Origin: Acinetobacter sp. ANC 3813
Lineage (GTDB): Bacteria; Pseudomonadota; Gammaproteobacteria; Pseudomonadales; Moraxellaceae
Assembly (NCBI RefSeq): GCF_002135435.1
Contig: NZ_NEGK01000016.1
Span: 1 to 60,382 of the forward strand
Direction of reading: 5' to 3'
DNA: 60,382 nt
Numbering within the stretch: position 1 is the first letter of the stretch; the number at the start of each line of letters is the position of its first letter. Position numbers and translations under genes: made by a program. A model generated the notes under the pieces. The model did not search any database and was not told the DNA's origin. It saw only the letters and a list, made by a program, of their open reading frames with translations. This document shows positions 9,148-20,671 of this stretch, piece by piece.

Positions 9148-9268
9148 GCAATATGATTAATTCCTTATTTTTAATAAGGCTTTATCACGGAATTCAGCAA
9201 CAAAGTGCAAAATTCATGCTATTGTGAACAGCTGAACCCAATCTGAATAACTTTGACTGGAGAGCAAT

Positions 9269-9640
9269 GTGAGTTACTACCATATCTTGATTGAAGTGAA
9301 TGACCACATCAGCACAATTGAGCAAACCCGTGATATCGAAATCTTTGATATTATTGAGATTCAGCCTTATCTCCATGCAATTTTGCTCCCCTATTTCAAT
9401 GAGCAGCTGATTGAGCTGGAAGATGAAAATCTGGATTTTAAAGATATTTTGCATCTGCAAGTCAAGCAAACGCTGCTGCCCATTCACGATCTAATCGTAG
9501 AAGAACAAAAACTGCTGCCAAGCGATACAGATGTGACCATCAGCGCTTATGAAATCTTTAATAACCGCGATTTAAGCCAAGATGTGACCACAATTATTTT
9601 TGACCTGCTGGAAGCCATTAAACTGGCGCCTGAGGACTGA
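9269..9640 (+). CDS. conserved hypothetical acidic protein
   Basis: The 123-residue protein starts at GTG 9269 (an overlapping ATG at 9267 is followed at once by a stop). TGGAGAG lies upstream as ribosome site. It is acidic and has no membrane segment or recognisable motif. The clean terminator at 9668-9696 and the conserved-looking composition support a real gene. Function is not recognised. Confidence 0.7.
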   Translation: MSYYHILIEVNDHISTIEQTRDIEIFDIIEIQPYLHAILLPYFNEQLIELEDENLDFKDILHLQVKQTLLPIHDLIVEEQKLLPSDTDVTISAYEIFNNRDLSQDVTTIIFDLLEAIKLAPED

Positions 9641-9667
9641 ATACCTACGCTAAAAAAACAGTGCAAT

Positions 9668-9696
9668 AAAAAAAGCCCTCATCGGAGGGCTTTTTT
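9668..9696. terminator. bidirectional terminator
   Basis: AAAAAAGCCCTC, loop ATCG, GAGGGCTTTTTT serves the gene at 9269 and the convergent erpA. Confidence 0.88.
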
Positions 9697-9715
9697 GATG
9701 AACCGCTGCAACATC

Positions 9716-10047
9716 TTAAATAGAAAAAGATGATCCGCAGCCACAGGTTGTGGTCGCATTCGGGTTTTGCACCACAAAACGCGAACCTTCTAAACCTTCT
9801 AAATAATCCACTACTGAGCCGACCAAATATTGGTAGCTGAGCGAATCCACCAGCATTTTTACATCGCCATTGGCAAATTCTGCATCGTCTTCATTTTGGC
9901 TTTCTGCAAAGTTAAAGCCATAAGAAAAACCTGAACAGCCACCACCCGTCACATATACGCGCAACATTAGGTCTTGGTTACCTTCACTGTCACGCAGTTG
10001 GCGTACTTTATTAGCAGCATTGTCGCTGAGCTCAAGCGCTTGGGCAT
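9716..10047 (-). CDS. erpA: iron-sulfur cluster insertion protein ErpA
   Basis: A-type carrier that delivers Fe-S clusters to apoproteins. The 111-residue product (from ATG 10047) has the three ligand cysteines of the family: Cys39 in GGGCSGFSY, and Cys103 and Cys105 in the C-terminal CGCG motif. The longer frame to 10084 adds twelve residues not expected for the family, while AGAGGA precedes the 10047 start. It stands alone, outside any isc or suf operon, which is normal for erpA. Confidence 0.93.
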
Positions 10048-10162
10048 TCATGATCGGTTCCTCTGTTCGGTTCACATCTTTCAAAAAAGACTATTTATCG
10101 AGTATAGCATACTCGATATAGGGCCAATCTTGCAGATTAAAAGTCAAATCAGAGTAATTTTA

Positions 10163-11179
10163 TCAAGATTGTTTGTAGTTCTCATCCTGCAATGCGCACT
10201 CAAAGTTTTTCGGGTCTTGCTTGCAGCGGAACTGCCACAGCAGCTTCATCATGCGTTTGTCATATACACCGCGCTTGGTTAAATCAATCCGCGCTTCCCG
10301 CATCATTTTTTGATATCCAGGCTTATCTGCTGCCGGCACATCCATCCAATATTTGCTTGGAATGTCCGATTTCATTTTGCCGATGATATTAAATGCGCGC
10401 GGTAATTGGCCCTTTACCCAATCACGCGACTTTTGACCATAACCTGCAGGAAATTTATCCGGACGGATAATAATATTGCCTGTCACTTGCAGAATTGGAT
10501 AATTCACTATCGCGCCCTTCGCACCCAAACCTTTATGCAGCTCTAGAGGTTTAAATACTGCAGCGGGCGCACCGATAATATCAACTTGGCCATTATTGAA
10601 TTTCGCGCCAAAGTTGGTGACATCTGCACTCACCGCCTGTGCGCCCACTTGCTGCACCATAATTTTTTGCGCTTCGTCATAATCCAGAACTGCAATTTTT
10701 TTACCTGCCGCTTTCGCCACGGTATTAATACTTCGGTCATTCACCAGCAAATAAGCATCACCGACAGGAATAACTCCAGCAACCTCATACTTGCCATGCA
10801 CCATATTCTTTGCAAAAGTCGGATTAGCGAGACCTTGCATCACTTTAACAGCCAGCTTTAAATCTGGAATCGCGCCAATGGCATCCAAAGTACCGGTAAA
10901 TTCATTGAATTGACGACCGCGCATGCCAGTCACACTGATGCCATCACATTTTCCCGCTTTAAAATCTTCAGCAATCACTGCTTCATTTTGACCGACGCGC
11001 AATTCAATATCCGCGCCCCAGTTTTTAGCCGCCAATTGATAATCTTTCATTAAGGTAAATACGTCTCCATTTTTACCCACCAAGTCAAATACACATACCA
11101 CTTGTTTAGCCTGAACTGCACCTGCAGCTGCCATTAAGCCTGCGCTTAAAAGAGAGGCCTTGATCCATTGCTTCGCCAT
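10163..11179 (-). CDS. AdeT-type putative periplasmic solute-binding protein (copy 3)
   Basis: The 339-residue product has a signal peptide (cleavage near AVQA-KQ at 24) followed by VVCVFDLVGKNGD, a start typical of the AdeT1/AdeT2 family of Acinetobacter. Members have been described as linked to aminoglycoside efflux but look like TRAP- or phosphonate-type substrate-binding proteins. Conserved FNNGQVDIIGAPA and the Cys pair in the C-terminal FRCKQDPKNFEC are visible. ATG 11179 with AAGGAAAG upstream is chosen over the longer frame to 11281. It is the most diverged of the three tandem copies. Confidence 0.82.
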   Translation of the reverse strand: MAKQWIKASLLSAGLMAAAGAVQAKQVVCVFDLVGKNGDVFTLMKDYQLAAKNWGADIELRVGQNEAVIAEDFKAGKCDGISVTGMRGRQFNEFTGTLDAIGAIPDLKLAVKVMQGLANPTFAKNMVHGKYEVAGVIPVGDAYLLVNDRSINTVAKAAGKKIAVLDYDEAQKIMVQQVGAQAVSADVTNFGAKFNNGQVDIIGAPAAVFKPLELHKGLGAKGAIVNYPILQVTGNIIIRPDKFPAGYGQKSRDWVKGQLPRAFNIIGKMKSDIPSKYWMDVPAADKPGYQKMMREARIDLTKRGVYDKRMMKLLWQFRCKQDPKNFECALQDENYKQS

Positions 11180-11362
11180 GTTTTCTTTCCTTTGGGATAC
11201 GACTATTTTTGCTTTTATTGTTGGGATTATTATTTTGCCCAATATTGCTTTAGATCTTCCATGCCTAGACCAGTTTTGCATTTCAGCTAAAAAATCCGCT
11301 GCGCTTACATCATTGCGCGCTTCAATCTTAAGCTCAATGGCGGAACTGACAAATCAGCATGT

Positions 11363-11395
11363 AAAAAAAAGCCTAGAATATTCTAGGCTTTTTTC
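11363..11395. terminator. terminator between adeT-like copies
   Basis: AAGCCTAGAATATTCTAGGCTT is a near-continuous palindrome (arms 11370-11380 and 11381-11391) with A and T runs on either side. It should end the minus-strand transcript of the middle copy, so the third copy is probably transcribed separately. Confidence 0.8.
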
Positions 11396-11407
11396 TTAAA
11401 AATCAAA

Positions 11408-12418
11408 TTACTCACCGCCAAGTGAACATTCAAAGTTTGCTTTATCGACAGAACAGCGCGCTTTTTTCAGCACAGACATCATGCCTGCATCATAAATGCC
11501 GCGCTTCGTCATATCCATACGGCCGTCACGCAGCAGTTTTTGATATTTGGTTTTTTCTTCAGCAGATAAGTTCATTTTGAATTTTGCTGGAATGCCCGCT
11601 TCCAAACGGTTGATCATGGCAAAGCTCTTCGGCAGATTCTTCACAAACCAATCACGGGATTTCTGACCAAAATCTGCCGGGAACTGGTCTGGACGAATCA
11701 CCAAGTCTACAGTCACTTGCAATACAGGGAAATTAAACATTGCACCGTTGCTGCCCAAACCTTTATAGATTTCCAGCGGCTTGTAGGCATAAGCAGGCGC
11801 ACCCACCATATCAACCTGACCATTGTTGAACTTAGCGACAAAATTGGAAACATCAGAAATCACTGCTTGCGCGCCGACACGCTGCACCATAATTTTCTGC
11901 GCATCGTCATAGCCTAACACCGCAAATTTTTTGCCTGCAGCTTTTTCAATAGAATCGATTTTTTTATCACGCACGAAAATAAAAGCTGAACCTAAAGGCG
12001 CAATACCGGCAACTTCATATTTTTTGCCGCCTAAGTTGCTGGTCATTTTGCTTTCATTACGCTTATCGAGTGCAAAAGTAATCGCGCGTTTAGCAATCTC
12101 ATTGCTTGGCGCCCCGCCCAAAGCATCGATAGAGCCTGCAAATTTATTGTATTGGCGCGCGCGCATAGCAGTCATCATAACGGCATCACATTTGCCCGCT
12201 TTAAAATCATTATCCGCTACAGCTTCATCCTGACGCGGGATTAAATTGATTTCAGCACCCCAGCCTTTAGCTGCCAATGCCCATTCTTGCGCCATCTGGA
12301 AAGATTCGCCAGATTTACCCAGCAAATCAAATACGCAGACATCAACTTTTGCTGCTTGTGCAGTGCCTGCAAATCCAATTGCTGAAACTGCCGCCAATGA
12401 GAGGAGTGTTTTTTTCAT
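11408..12418 (-). CDS. AdeT-type putative periplasmic solute-binding protein (copy 2)
   Basis: The 336-residue product has a 22-residue signal peptide ending AQA, then VDVCVFDLLGKSGESF. It shares long blocks with the copy at 12666 (MRARQYNKFAGSIDALGG, FNNGQVDMVGAPAYAYKPLEIYKGLG, C-terminal CSVDKANFECSLGGE). The mature protein should lie in the periplasm. No transporter permease is adjacent, so its partner is unknown. Identity with the neighbouring copy indicates tandem duplication. Confidence 0.85.
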   Translation of the reverse strand: MKKTLLSLAAVSAIGFAGTAQAAKVDVCVFDLLGKSGESFQMAQEWALAAKGWGAEINLIPRQDEAVADNDFKAGKCDAVMMTAMRARQYNKFAGSIDALGGAPSNEIAKRAITFALDKRNESKMTSNLGGKKYEVAGIAPLGSAFIFVRDKKIDSIEKAAGKKFAVLGYDDAQKIMVQRVGAQAVISDVSNFVAKFNNGQVDMVGAPAYAYKPLEIYKGLGSNGAMFNFPVLQVTVDLVIRPDQFPADFGQKSRDWFVKNLPKSFAMINRLEAGIPAKFKMNLSAEEKTKYQKLLRDGRMDMTKRGIYDAGMMSVLKKARCSVDKANFECSLGGE

Positions 12419-12665
12419 TGTATTTATCCTTTTGGAATCTTTTTTGTTTCGAGGGTGTCCCTACACATTGCAAATATTAAGCAAGTTATTTTTAAAAAAA
12501 TAGAGCATTTACTCCATTTATTTTTGTCAGTTTTGCCTATTCAAACCCATTTTCTACAGTTAATTTTCACTATTCTAATATTTATTCAATACTTATCATT
12601 TATTTAATAAAACGTGAAAAAATACATTTTTCGCTGTTTTTTTACAAAGTTATAAAAAATATTCA

Positions 12666-13673
12666 TTACTCTCCGCCCAAAGAGCATTCAAAGTTCGTCC
12701 TTTCTACGGTGCAGCGCGCCTTTTTCAGCACCGTCATCATGGTTGAGTCATAAATGCCTTGGTCTGTTAAATCCATGCGCCCTTCACGCAGCAATTTCTG
12801 GTAATCGGTCTTTTCTTCTTTGCTCAGCGGAATTCTGTATTTAGATGGAATCTCCGCCTCCATGCGCTTTACCATCGCAAAGCTTTTGGGAAGCTGCTTC
12901 ACAAACCAGGAGCGTGATTTGGCTGCGTAGCCTGCTGGAAATTGGTCCTGACGCAGCACCAAATCCGCCGTGACATTCACGACTGGGAAATCAATCATTC
13001 CGCCTTTTGCGCCTAGTCCCTTATAAATTTCCAGCGGTTTAAAGGCATAGGCTGGCGCAGCCACGATATCCACTTCATTGCTATTGAATTTACGGATAAA
13101 GTTGGAAATATCCGCCATGACAGGTATTGCGCCAATCCGCTCCACCATCTGCTTTTGCGCGCGGTCATAATGCAATATGGCAAATTTTTTGCCTTTGACT
13201 TTTTCCACAGTATTCACACTGCGGTCTTTCACAAAAATATAGGCCGAACCAATTTGCCCAATCCCCGCCACCTCATATGTTTCACTGGCCACTTTAGTGA
13301 TTAAGCGTTTATTGTTCCTGCTGTCCAATACATAGGCTATCGCTTTTTGCGCAATTGCATTGCTGGGCACACCGCCTAAGGCATCAATCGATCCGGCAAA
13401 TTTATTGTAAGCGCGGGCGCGCATAGACGTCATATAAAAGGCGTCACAGACACCCTCTTTGAAATCTTTTTCAACTTTGGCTTCATCTTGATACGGCAAT
13501 AAGTTAACGTCTGCGCCCCACGTTTTACTCATCAGGGCCCACTCTTCCATCATTTTGAAAGACTCACCTGCCTTGCCCAGCAAATCAAATACACAGACAT
13601 TCACTTTGGCCTGTGCTGGCATTGCCCACGCAAAACCGCCCAGTACAGATAAAATTAAAATTCCTTTTTTCAT
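12666..13673 (-). CDS. AdeT-type putative periplasmic solute-binding protein (copy 1)
   Basis: The product has 335 residues from ATG 13673 (MKKGILIL), with a signal peptide ending in PAQA. The upstream ATG at 13691 would put charged residues in front of the signal and is less likely. It shares nearly the same framework as the copy at 11408, including the C-terminal CTVERTNFECSLGGE. The 247 bp to the next copy are very AT-rich and probably hold that copy's promoter. Confidence 0.85.
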   Translation of the reverse strand: MKKGILILSVLGGFAWAMPAQAKVNVCVFDLLGKAGESFKMMEEWALMSKTWGADVNLLPYQDEAKVEKDFKEGVCDAFYMTSMRARAYNKFAGSIDALGGVPSNAIAQKAIAYVLDSRNNKRLITKVASETYEVAGIGQIGSAYIFVKDRSVNTVEKVKGKKFAILHYDRAQKQMVERIGAIPVMADISNFIRKFNSNEVDIVAAPAYAFKPLEIYKGLGAKGGMIDFPVVNVTADLVLRQDQFPAGYAAKSRSWFVKQLPKSFAMVKRMEAEIPSKYRIPLSKEEKTDYQKLLREGRMDLTDQGIYDSTMMTVLKKARCTVERTNFECSLGGE

Positions 13674-13902
13674 TTTTTCCGACCCTTGCACTGTTTATCA
13701 TTTTTGATTTTATTCTTTGAATATATGCAGATTTATTTACAACGCATAGCATATATATCACATTTCCGATAAATGAGATTTCAATCACATTCATTTTTCA
13801 TTGTTTAAACAAGCCGCACGAAAATAAAACAGCTGCTTTTGCCTTTTTTAAGCCAGCTTCCTTTAGAATGAGCGCATCTTTTCGGTGTGTTTTGACAGTT
13901 TC

Positions 13903-15837
13903 ATGATTCAGTTAGATCAACTTTCTATACGTCGCGGTGGGCGTGTTTTATTTCAAAAAGCGTCCATGCAGCTGCATCCAGGCTGGAAAATTGGCTTAAC
14001 TGGCGTAAACGGTGCAGGCAAGTCCACCCTGTTTTCAGCGCTATTGGGCGGCATGGAGTCAGACAGCGGCTCACTGACCCGGCCCGCCGTATGGACAGTT
14101 GCGCATATGGCGCAGGAAATCAAAGCTCTCGATATGAAAGCGATTGATTTTGTATTATCAGGCGATGAAGAGTTCTGGGAAATCCAGCATAAATTGGATC
14201 ATCCCGACAATTTAAGCGATGAAGAACTTGCGCACCTGTATGGCCGCTTTGATGAAATCAACGGCTATTCTGCGCCATCAAAAGCCTCCCAGCTCATGGC
14301 GGGTTTAGGCTTTTTTGAGCATCAGTCGCAATTGGATGTGGCCAGTTTTTCTGGCGGCTGGCGCATGCGCCTGAACCTTGCCCGCACTCTAATGAGCCGC
14401 TCTGACCTGCTGCTGCTGGATGAGCCGACCAACCATTTGGATTTAGACGCGATTTTATGGCTGGAAGACTGGCTGAAAGCCTATGAGGGCACATTGGTGT
14501 TGATTTCGCATGACCGTGACTTCTTAGATGCCATTACCGATCACATCCTGCATATCGAAAATCAAGAATTGATTATGTATACAGGAAACTATTCAACCTT
14601 TGAACGCACCCGCAGTGAACGTCTGGCACAGCAGCAGCAAGCATATGAAAAGCAATTAGAAACTCGTGCGCATCTGCAAAAATATATTGACCGTTTTAAA
14701 GCACAAGCAACCAAAGCAAAACAAGCGCAAAGCCGTATTAAGCAATTGGAACGCATGCAGGAGCTGTCTGCCGCGCATGTTGATACGCCTTTCACCTTTA
14801 GCTTCCGTGAACCAACGAAAATGAGTTCACCATTGCTTGAGCTTGAAAATGCAGATATCGGTTATGGCGACAAACTCATTGTCACCAATGTAAATCTGCA
14901 AATCACGCCAAATAGCCGCATTGGCTTGCTGGGTATGAATGGCGCAGGTAAATCGACCTTGATTAAATCATTGGTCGGTGACTTACCATTAATGCAAGGT
15001 ACGCGCAAAGATTCCGAACTTCTGAATATTGGCTATTTTGCCCAGCATCAAATGGATGCCTTGGATGGCAATGCCAGCCCAATGCTGCAGCTGGCGCGGA
15101 TTGCTGATAAAAAAATCAGTGAAGCAGCCTTACGCTCATTTCTGGGCAGTTTTGGCTTTAGCGGCGAACGTATGGATACGCCAAGCGAAAGCTTTTCCGG
15201 CGGTGAACGCGCACGTTTAGCCTTGGCGCTAATCGTTTGGCAGCGTCCAAACGTACTGATTCTAGACGAACCGACCAACCATTTAGATTTAGATATGCGT
15301 CACGCCTTAACCATGGCGCTACAGGATTTTGAAGGCGCTGTGGTATTGGTATCGCATGAGCGTCAATTGGTGGCCAGTGTCTGTGATGAATTAATCTTGG
15401 TACATGGCGGTGAAAGTCGTGAATTTGATGGTGACTTGGTTGCTTATGCAGATTGGTTACGTCAAGCCCGCATCGATATGATGAAAAATGGTCAAAAACC
15501 AGCTGCACCAGTACAGTCACAAGTTGTGGCAAAGCCAGTTGCATCAAAAGGTGATAAAGAAGCGCAACGTAAAGAAGCAGCACGCCGACGCGAAGCAAGC
15601 CGCCCAATTCGAAAAAACATTGAAAAATGTGAAGCTCAAATTGGGAAATTACAGCCACGTTTGACAGAAATTGAAATACAGCTTGGTGATTCAGCCCTAT
15701 ACGAAGTAAACCGTAAAGATGATTTACTGAAGCTGATGAATGAACAAACTGAATTAAAAGCTCAGTTGGCAGCTGCAGAAGAAAAAATGCTGGAATTAAT
15801 GATGGAACTTGAAGAGCTTGAATCTTCTTTTGATTAA
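13903..15837 (+). CDS. yheS: ABC-F family ATPase YheS
   Basis: Soluble ABC-F protein of the type that acts on the ribosome. The product has 644 residues from ATG 13903 (MIQLDQLSIRRGG); an upstream in-frame start at 13885 is rejected because homologues start at MI. It has two ABC domains, each with a Walker A (GLTGVNGAGKST at 31-42; GLLGMNGAGKST in the second), signature (FSGGWRMRLNLA; FSGGERARLALA) and LDEPTNHLDLD Walker B. The linker RFKAQATKAKQAQSRIKQLERM is typical of ABC-F P-site tRNA interaction motifs. A charged coiled coil ends the protein. Confidence 0.95.
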   Translation: MIQLDQLSIRRGGRVLFQKASMQLHPGWKIGLTGVNGAGKSTLFSALLGGMESDSGSLTRPAVWTVAHMAQEIKALDMKAIDFVLSGDEEFWEIQHKLDHPDNLSDEELAHLYGRFDEINGYSAPSKASQLMAGLGFFEHQSQLDVASFSGGWRMRLNLARTLMSRSDLLLLDEPTNHLDLDAILWLEDWLKAYEGTLVLISHDRDFLDAITDHILHIENQELIMYTGNYSTFERTRSERLAQQQQAYEKQLETRAHLQKYIDRFKAQATKAKQAQSRIKQLERMQELSAAHVDTPFTFSFREPTKMSSPLLELENADIGYGDKLIVTNVNLQITPNSRIGLLGMNGAGKSTLIKSLVGDLPLMQGTRKDSELLNIGYFAQHQMDALDGNASPMLQLARIADKKISEAALRSFLGSFGFSGERMDTPSESFSGGERARLALALIVWQRPNVLILDEPTNHLDLDMRHALTMALQDFEGAVVLVSHERQLVASVCDELILVHGGESREFDGDLVAYADWLRQARIDMMKNGQKPAAPVQSQVVAKPVASKGDKEAQRKEAARRREASRPIRKNIEKCEAQIGKLQPRLTEIEIQLGDSALYEVNRKDDLLKLMNEQTELKAQLAAAEEKMLELMMELEELESSFD

Positions 15838-15866
15838 TCCAGCCATCTGAATTCGCCCTAGCACTT

Positions 15867-15896
15867 AAAGGCCCTGTATTACAGGGCCTTTTTTTT
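15867..15896 (+). terminator. intrinsic terminator after yheS
   Basis: AAAGGCCCTG, loop TATTA, CAGGGCCTTT followed by T run. Confidence 0.9.
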
Positions 15897-16276
15897 GCTC
15901 TACATTCCATCAAACATCCATAAAGGTTACTTGTGCGAACACGGTCTAATAAATTACTGAATATATAAATAAAAAGAAAATTTAGCAGATACACCATCAA
16001 TTTACCGCAGCTGCACAGCGATCGGCTAAAAAACAATTATTAAAAAAATAAAATAAATCAACAACTTAATACCAAAAAACCAGATTATTAAGTTTTACTT
16101 TAAAAGCCAAGTTAAGCATTATTAAGGTATTCTTAATTAAGTGATTATTCATGTAATTTAAATATAAAGAGCCGCATCGACTGAGCGCGCAGAAAAGCAG
16201 CTGACCCAAGACCCAAAAGAAAAAACACCCTCCTTCCAAATCCAATAAAAACTTGAGCTACAGCGATTTATAGATA

Positions 16277-16513
16277 TTTAAATTCAAACCATGTGTATAA
16301 AAATAATTTCAAACCGAGTGACTGCTTTTAAATTCAAAAGCGCTGCATTTTTTTAAATTCATTATTCTTATGTACACACCTGTGGATAAAACCCTATGAT
16401 GCAGGCAGCTTATCTTGTAGTTTAAATTTAAAATTTACCCACAGAAAACGCTTATTCAAGCAAAAAATCGCTTCGTTTTGCAGCAATTTCTATTCATTCC
16501 AGCCTGTGGGTAA
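16277..16513. other. DnaA-box and TTTAAATTC cluster in a 600-bp noncoding stretch
   Basis: The stretch 15897-16514 has no gene. It contains one perfect DnaA box TGTGGATAA (16381-16389), two one-mismatch boxes TTACCCACA (16435-16443) and TGTGGGTAA (16505-16513), and three copies of TTTAAATTC (16277, 16327, 16352) plus TTTAAATTTAAA near 16421. The same two motifs make up oriC and the cluster at 54312. Whether DnaA binds here is inference. Confidence 0.55.
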
Positions 16514-16514
16514 G

Positions 16515-16880
16515 TTAATGCGCAGCGGTCCTTTTAGCCTTTAAAAACCGTAATTCCCTAATTTTCCACGTACCGTCAAATTGCCAGATTTCTTGGATCT
16601 GCTGCTGTTTTTCCTCCAATCCTATCCGTACATGACATTCGGTTTGATCATGATTAAACTCATATTCCTCATACTCCACATCGGGTTTTTTAGGCTTCCA
16701 AACGCCATTTTTCACCGCATGCGCAATGCGGTCATAACGGGTATAACTGCTTTCAACACGGCCATCCTGCTCATACACCGCTTTAAAATGCTCATCTTCA
16801 TACTGCGCCAGCACATCATAATTACCCGTAAAAAAAGCATTGACCCAAATATCACGGATTTTTTCCAATTGATTATCCAT
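16515..16880 (-). CDS. NTF2/SnoaL-like fold protein, function unknown
   Basis: The product has 121 residues from ATG 16880 (MDNQLEKIRDIWVNAFFTGNYDVL). GAGG lies nine bases upstream, which favours it over the frame start at 16913. The helix start, the FFTGNYD pattern and a C-terminal beta segment EIWQFDGTWKIREL resemble DUF4440/SnoaL-like proteins of the NTF2 fold. No catalytic residue can be assigned. It is convergent with nothing and lies just downstream of gyrB on the same strand, separated by a terminator. Confidence 0.7.
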   Translation of the reverse strand: MDNQLEKIRDIWVNAFFTGNYDVLAQYEDEHFKAVYEQDGRVESSYTRYDRIAHAVKNGVWKPKKPDVEYEEYEFNHDQTECHVRIGLEEKQQQIQEIWQFDGTWKIRELRFLKAKRTAAH

Positions 16881-17000
16881 CGTCACGACCTCGCATTTAG
16901 CGCATAAGAACACTTGTTTTAAGCATCATGACACGCCTATAAGTCAGTTTAATAACAATCAAGTTGATTATAATTCAATCGATTTATTTACCATAGCACA

Positions 17001-17030
17001 AAAAAATCGCCCCGAAGGGCGATTTTTTTT
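17001..17030. terminator. intrinsic terminator after gyrB
   Basis: AAAAAATCGCCC, loop CGAA, GGGCGATTTTTTTT ends the minus-strand gyrB transcript and can also work in the other direction. Confidence 0.9.
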
Positions 17031-17048
17031 GATTAATCTGTAAACAAA

Positions 17049-19529
<2,481 letters not shown>

Positions 19530-19572
19530 CTAGTGGAAAATAGGTCTATCCCAAGACGGGTAAAATCTAAAA

Positions 19573-20655
19573 TCATTGTGCGACAGCCTGAACGCAACCG
19601 TTTTCGACTTTGAATAATTGATAGGAAATAGACAGATCATGCATATGATTTTTTACAGATTCATGGTCTAAAGTGGTTATAAAAACCTGGCTGCCAAGCT
19701 GGCTCAAACGATCAATTAAACGTTGTTGTGCGGTTAAATCTAATTCTGCTGTCAGATCATCTAATAATACCACAGTTTCCCTATTGCACGCATGCAGCAT
19801 TGCAATCTGTGACAGTTTCAGCGCCATGATCAGCAGCTTTTTCTGACCGCGTGAAAGCACAGCGTCCGCGTCTCCCATAGCAGTTTTTAAACGCAGATCG
19901 GCACGGTGCGGGCCGCATTCAGTATAGCGCCGCTCCAGATCTTTATAATGTGAATTGGTCAGGTCATTCAACAGGCCTGTATCACTATGAAAGCCTGGGC
20001 TGTATTCCAATTCAATTTCTAAATCCGGCAGCAGGTGCTTTAAATCATTAGCAAAAAATATCTTCCATTGCTCTACTGCGCTGGCGCGCTGCACATGCAG
20101 CATTTCACCATAATCACTGAGCATTTTGTTCCATGGTTCTAAATCCGACAGGCTCAGCCGATGCTGGGTTTTCAGCAGGCTATTGCGCTGCTTGAGCGCC
20201 CGCGAATAATACTGCCATGCATGATAAAACTCAGGTTCCACGTGAAACATCATCCAGTCCAGCATTTGCCGTCTGGGTTTGGCGCCATGGTCAATAATGT
20301 CCGTGCTCTGAGGATCAATCAGCTGCAGCGGCAGGATTTTGGCCAATTGCCCCTGCGTAGCCACCAAATCGCCGTTCACTTTAATCAGCTGTTCGCCCGA
20401 CTGCATTTTCTGCATGCCGATTTTATCGGTTGCGGACTGGGCAAAGACTATTGCATCTGCGGCTTCATTTTGAATGTAGTGTTTAGGAATATGCGTGCGA
20501 AAGGAACGGCCGGTTGCCAGCAAATGTACAGCCTCTAAAATTGAGGTCTTGCCTGAACCATTTTGCCCGTAAAAGACATTAAACGGCTGCAGCTCAGAGA
20601 GTGCAACCGTTTTTAAATTACGAACACGTTCTACATGTAAACGCGTGATGTGCAT
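19573..20655 (-). CDS. recF: DNA repair and replication protein RecF
   Basis: SMC-like ATPase that loads RecA at gaps with RecO and RecR. The 360-residue product has Walker [10 protein letters not shown] near residue 35, the signature [15 protein letters not shown] and Walker [13 protein letters not shown]. It starts 16 bp after the dnaN stop, so it is co-transcribed. A parS-like site (20234-20249) lies inside the reading frame. Confidence 0.98.
   Translation of the reverse strand: MHITRLHVERVRNLKTVALSELQPFNVFYGQNGSGKTSILEAVHLLATGRSFRTHIPKHYIQNEAADAIVFAQSATDKIGMQKMQSGEQLIKVNGDLVATQGQLAKILPLQLIDPQSTDIIDHGAKPRRQMLDWMMFHVEPEFYHAWQYYSRALKQRNSLLKTQHRLSLSDLEPWNKMLSDYGEMLHVQRASAVEQWKIFFANDLKHLLPDLEIELEYSPGFHSDTGLLNDLTNSHYKDLERRYTECGPHRADLRLKTAMGDADAVLSRGQKKLLIMALKLSQIAMLHACNRETVVLLDDLTAELDLTAQQRLIDRLSQLGSQVFITTLDHESVKNHMHDLSISYQLFKVENGCVQAVAQ
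20234..20249. promoter_or_regulatory. parS site within recF
   Basis: GGTTCCACGTGAAACA matches the parS consensus at 15 of 16 positions (first base differs), including the full GTTCCACGTGAAAC core. It lies about 3.2 kb from oriC. Confidence 0.75.
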
Positions 20656-20671
20656 AATAGGTCAGAGAGAC

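Noticed and set aside
15158..16036. 292-codon minus-strand frame overlapping the 3' part of yheS
   Set aside because: It is antisense to the conserved second ABC domain and runs through the yheS terminator; composition is that of a shadow frame.
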